Positions 12,735 through 21,026 of a DNA stretch of 28,046 nucleotides are shown piece after piece. How positions within the stretch are numbered: the first letter of the stretch is position 1; every line of letters begins with the position of its first letter. Under the pieces are notes generated by a model. It did no database searches and was not told the origin of the DNA. It saw nothing but the letters and a program-made list of their open reading frames with translations. Where the stretch lies: the IMG/VR virus record IMGVR_UViG_3300046000_006242, positions 1-28,046 of that record; one strand, written 5' to 3'. The position numbers and the translations under genes were made by a program. This DNA is from a virus.

Positions 12735-13069
12735 GAGAGAGAAACCCACGCTGAGAGAAGCCCGTCGCGGAGATCAGAGGGGAGAGATTCGCTGGAGATC
12801 GAGAAGGTACGTTGACCTAGCGGCGCGGTTACGCTTACGGCGGCGTTGAGGGAGGGGCGGGAGGTCTCATCCTCCAGAGTGATGCTGCCAGATGATTCCA
12901 GCACGACTTGGGAGACGGTCTCGCCAGCTTCAAGCTGCAAGGAGAGCCAAGTGAGGAGGGAAGCCGAGACGCTGGCGAGGTCGCCAGTGAGGGGGATGTC
13001 TTGGGAGTAGCTGTAGGCTCCGTTCGTACCGAACTTGGTCAGGCTGGAGGGGGTGAAGATTAAGGTCAT
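12731..13069 (-). CDS. Hypothetical distal tail protein (112 aa)
   Basis: ATG 13069 ([14 protein letters not shown]) overlaps the stop of the collagen-like fibre gene by ATGA; a longer frame to 13234 would lie within that gene. The protein is Ser/Thr/Leu-rich and strand-forming, without cysteines or known motifs. Position directly after the fibre suggests a fibre-associated protein, chaperone or host-recognition part. Confidence 0.6.
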   Translation of the reverse strand: MTLIFTPSSLTKFGTNGAYSYSQDIPLTGDLASVSASLLTWLSLQLEAGETVSQVVLESSGSITLEDETSRPSLNAAVSVTAPLGQRTFSISSESLPSDLRDGLLSAWVSLS

Positions 13070-14169
13070 TTGACGAAGAGAACAGGAATGGACGGGACAG
13101 AAAATGTCATGGAGACGGGGGTCCCTGTAGAGGGATTCACGGCCACAATGTCGAGCCACGCGAGCGAACCCGTCATAACTGTCGGGCCACCGCTGATTGA
13201 GGTGGTGGAGAGGTTTGATCGCGAGCCTGCCCATGCAAGCGAGTAATAGAGGGTGATCGTTCCAGCCCCGTCACTGGTGAGGATGAAAGTCAGCGGATAC
13301 ACACCCGCAGGATTTCCGCTCCAGAGTGGAAACCAAGCCCCCGTGGTGTAGGTGGTGCCGTTGTGAGCGAAGAGGCGACCACTATGCCCTGTGGACGTTG
13401 GGTTGCCCATTTCCAGCCCGAAACCGCGAGTGGTCAACGCATTGGCGTCGGCTGTTGCGGGGACTCCTCCATTCCCGCCGAAGATAATTCTGGCGCGGCT
13501 ATTCGGGTCAGAACCAATCGCGAGGGTGGACATACAACGCAGAGAGACTCCCATCTTTTTGCTGAAATCAATCGCTGTGCCTGTTATGGATGGAACCGTT
13601 GTGAGGCAACGGTAAATGGAGGCGCGGCCATAACCATTAACTGCACTCCCAGAGATCACATTCGCGTAGCGGTCGCCAGCACTTGCTGCGGAGCCAGCAC
13701 CTAATCCAGCTTGACCCACTGCGGGCAGTGGGTGAGCAAGGAATACCTCGCCGTTTTGGAACAGGGCTTCGTAGCCCACCAGATCCCTCGTCATCAGACT
13801 CGACCCGCTCGCTGCCGTTTGATTCGGCGCGGTGTTCGCGGTGCCAGAGAATGTTTGATTGGCGGTCCAAGTGTTTGCGGTGGTCAACCCACCAGCACCG
13901 GCTGGGCCAGTGGCTCCTGTTAGACCTGTATCGCCCTGGTCACCCTGAATGCCTTGGGGGCCAGTGTCTCCCGTCAGGCCGGTATCGCCTTTGATGCCTT
14001 GGACCCCCTGAATGCCTTGCGGTCCTGTCAGGCCGATTGCGCCCTGAATGCCTTGGATTCCTTGGATTCCTTGGCTTCCTGTCGCTCCCGTCAAGCCGAT
14101 CGTGCCGGTACGGAGGACGGTCGAGGTCGAGACGCGAGGAGTGATCGTGACGAGGATCGTGCTGCTCAT
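13066..14169 (-). CDS. Collagen-like tail fibre protein (367 aa)
   Basis: After about 22 residues the chain has uninterrupted Gly-X-Y triplets up to about residue 95 ([35 protein letters not shown]), predicting a collagen-type triple helix and a trimer. The remaining 270 residues are a Gly/Ser/Thr-rich domain with LamG/jelly-roll-like composition ([22 protein letters not shown]) and probably bind the host surface. The DNA at about 13890-14090 is repetitive (CCTTGAATGCC-type units), so unit number may vary by slippage. Position after the distal tail genes supports the fibre role. Confidence 0.8.
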   Translation of the reverse strand: MSSTILVTITPRVSTSTVLRTGTIGLTGATGSQGIQGIQGIQGAIGLTGPQGIQGVQGIKGDTGLTGDTGPQGIQGDQGDTGLTGATGPAGAGGLTTANTWTANQTFSGTANTAPNQTAASGSSLMTRDLVGYEALFQNGEVFLAHPLPAVGQAGLGAGSAASAGDRYANVISGSAVNGYGRASIYRCLTTVPSITGTAIDFSKKMGVSLRCMSTLAIGSDPNSRARIIFGGNGGVPATADANALTTRGFGLEMGNPTSTGHSGRLFAHNGTTYTTGAWFPLWSGNPAGVYPLTFILTSDGAGTITLYYSLAWAGSRSNLSTTSISGGPTVMTGSLAWLDIVAVNPSTGTPVSMTFSVPSIPVLFVK

Positions 14170-14175
14170 GGTCGG

Positions 14176-14556
14176 TTAGCGGGAAGCAGCAGGGGTGACG
14201 GAGAGGTAGGTCAGCGGGACAAGATTTAGCGTCCGACCATCAGCCAAGTCAGCAAAGACATCGTGTGCCCATCCCGACTCGCACGAGGTGGCGGGGAGCG
14301 TCGAGGTGATGGAGTTGTCGAGGGAGAAACTCACCTTGCCAAGAGTCGGCGAGGGCAGCGCAGCGGTGAAGGTTGCCAGAATCGTGGTCGAAGCTGGGGC
14401 GCGGCGGAGCTGGGCGCGGAAGGTGGCCCCTGTCAGGTTGACCGGCGTTGCTGTCGTAGCCGGGGAGATGATCTCGCTCACCTCAAGGTCGTAGGCGTAG
14501 TCGGCCCCGCAGATGATCGGCTCGAAATCAGAGGAGGGGGTGGTGTCGCAGCTCAC
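14176..14556 (-). CDS. Small tail/fibre-associated beta-rich protein (126 aa)
   Basis: GTG 14556 (MSCDTTPSSDFEPIICGADYAYDLEV) is followed by segments typical of small phage baseplate Ig-like proteins: VNLTGATFRAQLRR, TILATFTAALP, GKVSFSLDNSIT, and WAHDVFADLADGRT before a final strand. This is the pattern seen in BppU-like and related fibre-attachment modules. A TTTGACA (14571-14577) that includes the stop of the gene upstream lies 14 bases before the GTG, and no ribosome binding site is present. It probably links fibre and tail tip. Confidence 0.6.
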   Translation of the reverse strand: MSCDTTPSSDFEPIICGADYAYDLEVSEIISPATTATPVNLTGATFRAQLRRAPASTTILATFTAALPSPTLGKVSFSLDNSITSTLPATSCESGWAHDVFADLADGRTLNLVPLTYLSVTPAASR

Positions 14557-14572
14557 AAGAGAGCGAGCGATG

Positions 14573-15148
14573 TCAAAGGGGCGCCCATGCCGGATCGGGG
14601 AATCCCTTTTGCTGCCAGTTCTCTGGATTGCTCAAGTCAGGCTCGTAGCCGGGGACATAGGAGTAGTTTGTTATCCAGCGCGCCCTAGTCGTCGCTCCCC
14701 CAGGGGTCGCTGGCGTGTCGGCATAGAGCCAGTCACCCCATTCTCCGATTTGATTCTCCGAGGAGAAAATCGAACCCAGAGGGTCGGCGAGCGTCCCTGT
14801 CCAGACATAAGGTTCCAGTTCTGTTGTGGTATATGCCCATTCATACTGGAACGATGAATTAATAGACCGAACCCCGACTGCTTCACTGATCCAGACCTTC
14901 AAATATCCCGTCCCTTCCGCGATGTGGCGGAGGCGATAACGTGCTTTCACGTTGTAAGTAATAGTGGATGAGCCATTTACTAGTTGACCCGCGCCGTTTG
15001 CCACCAAAATAGTCAAACCCCACCCATTCAGGTCAGTGACTATCTCCTGCTCAACTTCCAGCTCGGGGGGGGCCGTAATCGGATCGAGCGGGAGGTCGCA
15101 GGCCCACGGCGGAGATACTAAGGTCGAGAGGTAGGTTGTCTCGGACAT
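14573..15148 (-). CDS. Hypothetical distal tail protein (191 aa)
   Basis: No domain recognised. The protein is rich in Tyr, Trp, Thr and Pro, with strand-like segments (TITYNVKARYRLRHIAEGTGYLKVWISEA) and an aromatic C-terminal half, as in receptor-contacting proteins. It starts at ATG 15148 after a direct repeat of CTAAAGT (15151-15166) and has no ribosome binding site. It lies between the tail-tip candidate at 15162 and the small Ig-like protein. Confidence 0.6.
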   Translation of the reverse strand: MSETTYLSTLVSPPWACDLPLDPITAPPELEVEQEIVTDLNGWGLTILVANGAGQLVNGSSTITYNVKARYRLRHIAEGTGYLKVWISEAVGVRSINSSFQYEWAYTTTELEPYVWTGTLADPLGSIFSSENQIGEWGDWLYADTPATPGGATTRARWITNYSYVPGYEPDLSNPENWQQKGFPDPAWAPL

Positions 15149-15161
15149 CTGACTTTAGACT

Positions 15162-15800
15162 TTAGCCAGCGGACACGGAAAGCGTGTTCGGGAAGTTGGC
15201 CCGGAAGTAAGGAGGCGAAGCTGCCCCCCAATCCCTGAAGATGATCGCATACACAGGGCCATAGCGGGTGTTGGTGACAACCCACTTCCCACCGGCTGCG
15301 CTGTCATCGCTCGCCCAATGCACCGTCCCGATCTCAACGTAGTCGGTGCCATCCTCGGCGGCTGGAAGTTCTGTGAGAATCTCCAGCCAGCGGGACGTGA
15401 CTTGTCCGTCACTTGTCCCCCATGTGATCCCGCCGACTAGGAGGCCCTCAGTCGGCTCAAGGAAGTAGGGGGGGTCATCGCCGAGGCTGAACCCTAGATC
15501 GGTCATACTCCCTCCAGCGAGGGAGGATGGGATGACTCGAATCATTGGGGCGGGTGGGGAGCTTGTATCAGCAGGGTCGGTCGTGACGATGAGTTGGAAA
15601 GGTAGTCCCGACGCCACCGCCGCCGCGCCTGCTCCCGCCTTGACCACAAGCGAGGCTCCGCCGGGGCTGTTGGTCACGGTGTAACCGACTCCCGGTTGGA
15701 GGGTGGCCTCGCGGAAGTTATCCTCGATTACCCGCGCCACGCCCTCCCATTGCGAGGGAGTGAGGATGCCGGACTTGGAGAGCCGAGGAAGCCGTTTCAT
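15162..15800 (-). CDS. Hypothetical tail-tip protein (212 aa)
   Basis: The N-terminus (LSKSGILTPSQWEGVARVIEDNF) is a helix, like the attachment helices of short baseplate proteins. The rest is a Gly/Ser/Pro-rich, strand-forming region (GASLVVKAGAGAAAV, LPFQLIVTTDPADTSSPP, TRYGPVYAIIFRDWG). No known catalytic motif. As the second gene after the tape measure, it is likely part of the tail tip or baseplate. Confidence 0.6.
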   Translation of the reverse strand: MKRLPRLSKSGILTPSQWEGVARVIEDNFREATLQPGVGYTVTNSPGGASLVVKAGAGAAAVASGLPFQLIVTTDPADTSSPPAPMIRVIPSSLAGGSMTDLGFSLGDDPPYFLEPTEGLLVGGITWGTSDGQVTSRWLEILTELPAAEDGTDYVEIGTVHWASDDSAAGGKWVVTNTRYGPVYAIIFRDWGAASPPYFRANFPNTLSVSAG

Positions 15801-15821
15801 GCCGTAAGTGACCTGAAAGGC

Positions 15822-16478
15822 CTAGCCGTAGAGTTCAGACTCCCAGCCGCCCTTACCGCTGGCCCGATACTCACGCGAGATGCGCCACTTGCCATTCTGG
15901 AGGGCGGAGAAGTTGCACCCTGAGAAGAGCCAGTCCCCACCTGACGGAAGTGTGGGGGCGTTACTCAGGCCGGAAGCGATTTTCCCAAGGTCAGATAGGG
16001 CAGGGACGCTGCTCTCGTCATCGGTGATCGTGAGCGTCACGGTGGGAGCATAGAAGGATTCAATCCCCGCCAGGATGAATGTGGCGTACTGAGCGAGGCC
16101 TCCTGTTCCGGCAGCGTGGTCCTTCCACTTAGTCGGATCTGCTTCAGCTTCCTTGATCTTCGTCTTGTCATCGTCGGAGAGCGCCCATGCTCCCCCAGAC
16201 TGAAAGGAGCCAAAGGTGAGAAGAGGCTCCGTGGAGACGGAAGTGTGGCACTCGTAGTTGTAGGATGAGGCGGCACCGCCACCGCCGCCCGCGCCGGTCG
16301 TGTCGCCGTTGTCCTTGTAGCTGACCCGGTAGGTGCCACCCTCGACCGACTTGGTGACGTCGATGGCTCCAGCAGGGATCGCAGGGAATGCGGTCAGGTT
16401 CTCCAGTGTCGTCGTGGTGATGAAATTCCCGATCTTGGAATCCCATGTCGCAGATTTGGAAACGATGACGTCAGACAT
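15822..16478 (-). CDS. Hypothetical tail protein (218 aa)
   Basis: Directly follows the tape measure gene. The chain is strand-rich at both ends, with a Gly/Ala linker (GAGGGGGAASS, about 63-73) between two parts. The second part contains YATFILAGIESFYAPTVTLTITDDE and ends GKWRISREYRASGKGGWESELYG. In siphoviruses the first gene after the tape measure is often the distal tail protein; that assignment is by position only. Confidence 0.6.
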   Translation of the reverse strand: MSDVIVSKSATWDSKIGNFITTTTLENLTAFPAIPAGAIDVTKSVEGGTYRVSYKDNGDTTGAGGGGGAASSYNYECHTSVSTEPLLTFGSFQSGGAWALSDDDKTKIKEAEADPTKWKDHAAGTGGLAQYATFILAGIESFYAPTVTLTITDDESSVPALSDLGKIASGLSNAPTLPSGGDWLFSGCNFSALQNGKWRISREYRASGKGGWESELYG

Positions 16479-16483
16479 AAAGA

Positions 16484-17992
16484 TTAAGCGGTGAGGCCGT
16501 CAAAGCTGGCGGCACCATTCGAGGAGGGGCTTTTGATGGATTGAGCGATCTGAGCGAGGAGGCTGGTCTGCCGCTTGTTCTCTTCCAGGATCGGGTCGCT
16601 TGATGGTCCGACTGAAAAACCGCCGCCGCCGACCTTTGCAAGTGAATCAGCAACGATTGTCTGCTTCGCCGCCATGCCGATTGCGGAGGGGTTGAAGGGA
16701 GCCGAGCCGGTGACGCGATTTGCGTTGGCATCTGTCGCGGCTGCGTTGGCGGCTTCTGTTGCGGAGGTTGCTTTGATGACCGGAGCAAGTGATGCAAGGG
16801 CGGTCTCTTTCAATCGGGCCACTCGCTCCTTGAAATCAGAGGAGACTATATCTCTATTCTCTGCCCCTCCCGTTGTGGCATTTGCCAGCCCATTGCCTCT
16901 GGACTGTACCTCTGAAAGCGTGGAATCAAACGAGGATGCTGCAAATCCACGGAGGCCAAGGCTCTTTCCAAGCATTGGGATCTTTCCGAGTTGCTCCATA
17001 ACCAACTCGACGGCGTGTTGCATTCCAGCCTCAAGGTACTCTAGCGGCGTCTTGAATGCCTTGATGAGTCCATCCCCCATCTTGGAAGCGGCAAGCAGGA
17101 GACCTTCTCCAAAGGCGATCAGACCATCTCCGCTAAAAGCAAGAGCAAGCATTTCAGCCAGGAAAGATCCGATCTTTTCCAGCTCGTCCATGAAGTCCGT
17201 GGAAAAGTTTCCGGCAACATTCCCGAGGCTTTGCCCAATTCCAGAAAGGTCGATGGAGTCGATGCCGTTGGCTATTTGATCCAGGAATCCAGTCGCCCCG
17301 GCAGCCATGCCGACGAAAAGCCCCTGTAACTTGGGGCCGACATGACCCAATGAATCGCTTGCCTTGTCGAAGATCCCGGCGTTCTCGCCAAGCAGCTTGG
17401 CTGTGTTGGAAATGTTCCCGGCATTCTTGAAGTTCGGGTCCATGAATACCTGAAGCATCTCGGCTCCTCCCTTACCAAAGAGATTCATGCTTGCGGCTGC
17501 CCTCTCGGTACTGTTTGGCAGAGCAGCGATGCTGGCCCCGATCTTGGCGAATGCTTGGCCGGAATCCATTGAGGCGAGCGCCTGTGGATCTAGGCCCATC
17601 CCCTTGAGGACATTTGCCTCCTTGCCACCACCGACGGCCCCCGCCAGAGCCTTCTGCATTTTATTGACCGATGGGCCGAGCTTCTCGGCATCGACGCCTG
17701 CGTCTTTGAATGCCAGCTTCAGCCCGTAAAGCGACTCGACGGCGATCCCTGTCCTGTTGGAGAGATCCACCATCTCACTCCCAAGATCAAGCGCCCCTTT
17801 CATCCCGGCCATGATGGCGGTGATGGAGCCAACACCGGCGATCACTCCGGCTATTGGTCCAAGCAACTGTCCAAACCCTGCAGATGCCATCCGAGATGTC
17901 GAAGAAGAGACGGCGGAGGTAGCCCTACTCAGTGACTGCTGGAGGCCGCTAATGTCGAGGCCGAAACTAGCTTGGAGGGATTCGTTAGCCAT
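16484..17992 (-). CDS. Tail tape measure protein (502 aa)
   Basis: Residues 1-60 are helical, followed by a Gly/Ala hydrophobic stretch (FGQLLGPIAGVIAGVGSITAIMAG). A long Ala/Leu-rich helical chain follows, with a hydrophobic region around 260-320 (AEMLALAFSGDGLIAFGEGLLLAASKMG). SLYGLKLAFKDAGVDAEKL is typical of tape measure N-terminal parts. At about 0.15 nm per residue it implies a short tail of about 75 nm. It is preceded by a TTTGACA (18009-18015) and GGAAAG, and by the gpG/GT pair two genes upstream. Confidence 0.85.
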   Translation of the reverse strand: MANESLQASFGLDISGLQQSLSRATSAVSSSTSRMASAGFGQLLGPIAGVIAGVGSITAIMAGMKGALDLGSEMVDLSNRTGIAVESLYGLKLAFKDAGVDAEKLGPSVNKMQKALAGAVGGGKEANVLKGMGLDPQALASMDSGQAFAKIGASIAALPNSTERAAASMNLFGKGGAEMLQVFMDPNFKNAGNISNTAKLLGENAGIFDKASDSLGHVGPKLQGLFVGMAAGATGFLDQIANGIDSIDLSGIGQSLGNVAGNFSTDFMDELEKIGSFLAEMLALAFSGDGLIAFGEGLLLAASKMGDGLIKAFKTPLEYLEAGMQHAVELVMEQLGKIPMLGKSLGLRGFAASSFDSTLSEVQSRGNGLANATTGGAENRDIVSSDFKERVARLKETALASLAPVIKATSATEAANAAATDANANRVTGSAPFNPSAIGMAAKQTIVADSLAKVGGGGFSVGPSSDPILEENKRQTSLLAQIAQSIKSPSSNGAASFDGLTA

Positions 17993-18017
17993 CTTTCCAG
18001 AGTGCTGATGTCAAAGG

Positions 18018-18659
18018 TTAGATTCCCCTCACCTTGAAGCCGGGATATTTCTTTGCCATTGCAGCCACCTTCTTGAATGCTCCGCTGCGGAGGTTTCTGT
18101 AGAAATAGCCGGTGCGTCCGTTAATCGCTTTAAGGAGCGCCGCCTTGCCTGCTCCACGGATTGCCGCCCTGGTGAAGTTATCAATAGTGAAGCCTACCTT
18201 CCCCATGCTCACTTTCCGGGTGTGGGAGACCTCACTTGTGAGTGCCTTGCCATTCACTAGGGCCTTGGCCACATAAGCCGGGGGGGCCTTCGGGAGCGTG
18301 ATGCCCATCTGGTTTGCAAGCAGGAGCCAACTCTTCTTGGCCGTTCCGATGCGCTTGATGAGTTCAACGATGCGGCGATCGCGGGAGGAGATGATGTGCT
18401 GCCAGAGGTCATTTGACCAATGGTTGCGGAGGTAGTATCGGGTGACTTTCCCGCCGCCATCCTTTAGCACGAGCCAGTCGCCCAAGCTCTTTTTAATGGT
18501 CGCCCGTGTTGCCTTCTTCGTGTTGGTGATGGTCTGGGAAAGGATGCTTCCGATCTCGGCCTTCAGGACATCCTCAAACTTGACGCCGGTCAGCCGAGAC
18601 AACTCTTTCACGGCGCGGTTAAAATTTCGCGTGTCGATGGTTAGTCCGTTCTTGCTCAC
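18018..18659 (-). CDS. Hypothetical tail protein upstream of tape measure (213 aa)
   Basis: GTG 18659 overlaps the stop of the gpGT extension (GTGA). The protein is basic, with helices (FNRAVKELSRLTGVKFEDVLKAEIGSI, about 13-39) and repeated Arg/Lys stretches (NTKKATRATIKKSL, RIVELIKRIGTAKKSW). The first part loosely resembles the start of gp10/tail-completion-type proteins, but the order is unusual because the gene sits between GT and the tape measure. Function not assigned. Confidence 0.6.
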   Translation of the reverse strand: MSKNGLTIDTRNFNRAVKELSRLTGVKFEDVLKAEIGSILSQTITNTKKATRATIKKSLGDWLVLKDGGGKVTRYYLRNHWSNDLWQHIISSRDRRIVELIKRIGTAKKSWLLLANQMGITLPKAPPAYVAKALVNGKALTSEVSHTRKVSMGKVGFTIDNFTRAAIRGAGKAALLKAINGRTGYFYRNLRSGAFKKVAAMAKKYPGFKVRGI

Positions 18660-19305
18660 TCTTCCTCCTCGATGTCAACCGCTGCCGCCGCGAAGGCTAG
18701 GAGGTTGTCGATCTGACTTTCTGCCGGGGCGGAGGGTTTCACCGTCCAGCAGTCGTGACTACGGAGCGCGGCGTGGTAGTAGGCATTCATGCGGTACACT
18801 GGCATCTCCATCAGCTCTGCCTCTGAAAAGCCCCCCTCCTTGGCCAGCGTGAAGATCAGCGCGGCGAGTGAGGGAGGCTCTAGGAGTTTGGGGGTGCGGT
18901 CTCCGAGGGGGCCGAGGAGGGCTTCGGAAGCACCTCGACCGCTGTCTCTCGCTCCAGCCCGGTCACGGTGACAAACCAATCGGCTCCAGCCTTCAAGTCG
19001 TCATCCTTCAAGTCAGCCAGGAAGGCGTCCTTGTCGATGAGGTAGGCCGAGCGGTTCAGCGTGTTGAGTGAGACACGCTCAATGGGTGCGGCAATGAGGT
19101 AAATGAACCCAAAGAGTATTTCCTCGTTCCTGTCAGTTTCGTCCTCGCAGGCCGTCCACCTGAGCAGGCGGGAGAACTTGAGCTTCACCGTTTGGTTATA
19201 GGGGCGCACCTTCACCCCTGCGATGATCGGCTCCTCTTGGTAGATGCGCTCGTTTAGCGTGGGAGCGTCCGACCGATAAAGGGTGTCCTGGGTGATGTTG
19301 CTCAT
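18656..19305 (-). CDS. gpG-gpGT-type tail assembly chaperone pair, -1 frameshift
   Basis: The first frame (18880-19305, gpG-like, 141 aa) ends just after the heptamer CCCAAAC at 18886-18892. Its zero-frame codons are CCA AAC, then TCC TAG. A -1 slip gives CCC AAA, then an open frame to 18656 that adds 76 residues, so the fusion (gpGT-like) is about 216 aa. The X XXY YYZ pattern, the position directly upstream of the tape measure region and the size fit the lambda-type G/GT pair. GT binds the tape measure and helps tail polymerisation. The extension begins LLEPPSLAALIFTLAKEGGFSE and is not a gene on its own. Confidence 0.85.
18886..18892 (-). promoter_or_regulatory. CCCAAAC slippery heptamer for gpG/gpGT
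   Basis: The sequence CCCAAAC in the G reading frame (C CCA AAC) matches X XXY YYZ, and TAG follows after one codon. The -1 frame is open past it. It is the only site in the overlap where slipping would keep near-cognate pairing in both the P and A sites, so it is the probable programmed frameshift site. Confidence 0.8.
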
Positions 19306-19309
19306 GACT

Positions 19310-19762
19310 TTAGAGTTTGCTCAGGAGTTTGCTGCGCTCGGCCTCGGAAGCACTTGCCGGGATGTAGGCGGCGCGGCCTCCCCTTGTGACTTTGATCGTC
19401 GGGGTCTGATCGCGGATTGCGTCACGCAACTTGGCCAGCGTCTGCTGGTAGTAGCGCATGTAGGTGAGCGGGTGATCGGGATTTGCGGCGAGCCATTCCT
19501 TGTCCATCCAGCGGCGAATAAACTCTTGGGTGGAGATGGTCTCGGCCTCGACGGCGGAGAAGCTGATCTCTTTGTCGGCCATGAGCCAGACAACTGTGCG
19601 TCGGGGATTGCCATCCAGCCCCTGCTCGATGGTGTCGAGGTAACCCTGTGGGGCGAGTTCCGCGCCTGCGGTGCAGGCTGCGGCGACGAGGTGGGTATTC
19701 GCGCTCTTGAGCGGGTGTTCGTGGTCGGCGAGGACGCTGACCTTGGTGTTGGTGTCGATCAT
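19310..19762 (-). CDS. Hypothetical tail-region protein (150 aa)
   Basis: No domain recognised. The protein has a helical middle part (TISTQEFIRRWMDKEWLAANPDHPLTYMRYYQQTLAKLRDAI) and a C-terminus rich in Ala and Ser. The gene lies between the tail-tube paralogues and gpG. Its start (ATG 19762) has no ribosome binding site. Likely tail assembly, by position only. Confidence 0.55.
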   Translation of the reverse strand: MIDTNTKVSVLADHEHPLKSANTHLVAAACTAGAELAPQGYLDTIEQGLDGNPRRTVVWLMADKEISFSAVEAETISTQEFIRRWMDKEWLAANPDHPLTYMRYYQQTLAKLRDAIRDQTPTIKVTRGGRAAYIPASASEAERSKLLSKL

Positions 19763-19796
19763 GATAAAATGTATGGGCTAGCCTTACTAGGAGGCT

Positions 19797-20123
19797 TTAG
19801 GTGGCGTTTGGGTAGTGGTCGCCCGAGTATTCCCAAGACTGCCAATCGTCGTTCTTCTCGGACTTTTTGAATGAGGTGATGACGAGGACGCCGCCAGTGA
19901 GGGTGCTGGGGAGGTTCGTGGAGGCCACGCCGAGGGTGATGCTTGGGTAGTCGCCCGATCCGCTCACCGAGAAGCTGCCGGTGGGGTCGAACTTGGCTGC
20001 GGCGGAGAAGGCTCCAGCAAAATCCTTCAGTACCTTGGTCTCGACTTTGCGAGAGGTGGTGACTTTGGAAATCGTGCCAGTGGTGAAGGAGGAGATCCCG
20101 ATGGAGGCTGTGACGGCAGGCAT
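19797..20123 (-). CDS. Major tail tube-like protein, copy 2 (108 aa)
   Basis: Small strand-rich protein, about 60 residues of which align by eye with the upstream neighbour: (E)TKVLKDFAGAF, SFSVSGSGDYPSITLGVA, GGVLVITSFKKSEKNDDWQSWEYSG against VKTIKNSSGVT, KISVKGKGAPALSLVVA, TGTVAITSVSVDESNEDYPDFSIEA. So the two genes are a tandem duplication. Position before gpG/GT fits a tail tube subunit. No ribosome binding site precedes ATG 20123. Confidence 0.6.
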   Translation of the reverse strand: MPAVTASIGISSFTTGTISKVTTSRKVETKVLKDFAGAFSAAAKFDPTGSFSVSGSGDYPSITLGVASTNLPSTLTGGVLVITSFKKSEKNDDWQSWEYSGDHYPNAT

Positions 20124-20156
20124 GGTGTGGGGAGGTTGGGGATGAAGGGTTAGGGG

Positions 20157-20492
20157 TTAAGCCCAAGAAATCGCTTCGATGCTGAAGTCGGGGTAATCCT
20201 CGTTGCTCTCATCCACGGAGACGGAGGTGATGGCCACGGTGCCTGTCGTGATCGCTGCGCCGACGCCTGCCGTCCCAGCAACCACCAGCGAGAGAGCCGG
20301 AGCGCCCTTGCCTTTCACAGAAATCTTGGTCTCCACCACGGGGAGGACGCCGACTTGGACGGTGACGCCAGAGGAGTTCTTGATGGTCTTGACTTCCTTG
20401 GACTGATCTTGGCTAACCTCGGTGATGACAGTCCCGGTGCCGGGGGTGACGAGTGCCTGAAAGGCGGATGAGACTCCGATTGTTGCGGCCAT
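20157..20492 (-). CDS. Major tail tube-like protein, copy 1 (111 aa)
   Basis: A 111-residue, strand-rich protein with the conserved pattern described for its neighbour at 19797-20123. It starts at ATG 20492, one base after the stop of the 32-codon microgene (TAATATG), and so is translated by coupling. One of the two proteins is probably the tube subunit; the other may be a minor tube or connector subunit. Which is the main one cannot be decided from sequence. Confidence 0.6.
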   Translation of the reverse strand: MAATIGVSSAFQALVTPGTGTVITEVSQDQSKEVKTIKNSSGVTVQVGVLPVVETKISVKGKGAPALSLVVAGTAGVGAAITTGTVAITSVSVDESNEDYPDFSIEAISWA

Positions 20493-20493
20493 A

Positions 20494-20592
20494 TTATTGG
20501 GTGGCTGGGGGTGTTGGTGAGGAGGGAACTGGAGGAGTGGCGACTACATCCTTTTCGAGGATGAGGGGGTTCGGCTTGCGCTCGTCGGACAT
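20494..20592 (-). CDS. Pro-rich microprotein (32 aa)
   Basis: ATG 20592 opens 32 codons, MSDERKPNPLILEKDVVATP then a Pro/Ser-rich tail, with TAA one base before the next ATG. A TTTGACA (20606-20612) lies 13 bases before the ATG, as in the other late genes, and AAAGTC directly touches the ATG. The gene is too short for most callers. Coupling and motif support translation. Perhaps a tail-assembly peptide; function unknown. Confidence 0.55.
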   Translation of the reverse strand: MSDERKPNPLILEKDVVATPPVPSSPTPPATQ

Positions 20593-20615
20593 GACTTTGG
20601 GTAGGTGTCAAATGC

Positions 20616-21023
20616 CTAGAGGGAGATCCCAACGATGGCGGTGATCTCGGCCACCCATCCGTGGTCGTGCTGGCTGCTCTTGGTCTCCTCGACCCAGAGG
20701 CCACTGAAGGTCGGTGTCCCGGCAGCGGTCGGCCAGTTGGTCGTGAAGTAGGCGGCGGTGAGGTTATTCTGGAGGACGGCGAGTGCATCACTCATCTGAG
20801 CGTAACTCGTCGCACCCAGGAGAGCGGGGGCCGTGACCTTGAAGGTGACGTTGCCCTTGTAGAGTCCGCCTGCCGTGTGAGGGAGGGAGTCCACGGAGAC
20901 GATGAGATTCAGCGTCTCAGGCGTCAGCTCGTCGTAACTCGTGCCGGTGTAGATCGTGGTGGTCGGGAAGGCGGAGGCGGCGAGCGCGGCCTTCAGGGCG
21001 GTTTCGAGCAGGAGGGGGTTCAT
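20616..21023 (-). CDS. Tail terminator/completion-like protein (135 aa)
   Basis: Starts MNPLLLETALKAALAASAFPTTTIYTGTSYDELTPET and continues with an aromatic- and strand-rich part (LYKGNVTFKVTAPALL, MSDALAVLQNNLTAAYFTTNW, DHGWVAEITAIVGISL). The helix followed by strands and the location between head connectors and tail tube genes fit gpU-like tail terminators. Begins three bases after the stop of the gene upstream. Assignment is by size and order. Confidence 0.6.
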   Translation of the reverse strand: MNPLLLETALKAALAASAFPTTTIYTGTSYDELTPETLNLIVSVDSLPHTAGGLYKGNVTFKVTAPALLGATSYAQMSDALAVLQNNLTAAYFTTNWPTAAGTPTFSGLWVEETKSSQHDHGWVAEITAIVGISL

Positions 21024-21026
21024 AAA

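Noticed and set aside
18656-18979. Independent gene for the 107-codon frame after gpG
   Set aside because: The N-terminal part is low-quality and the slippery site explains the frame as the GT extension.
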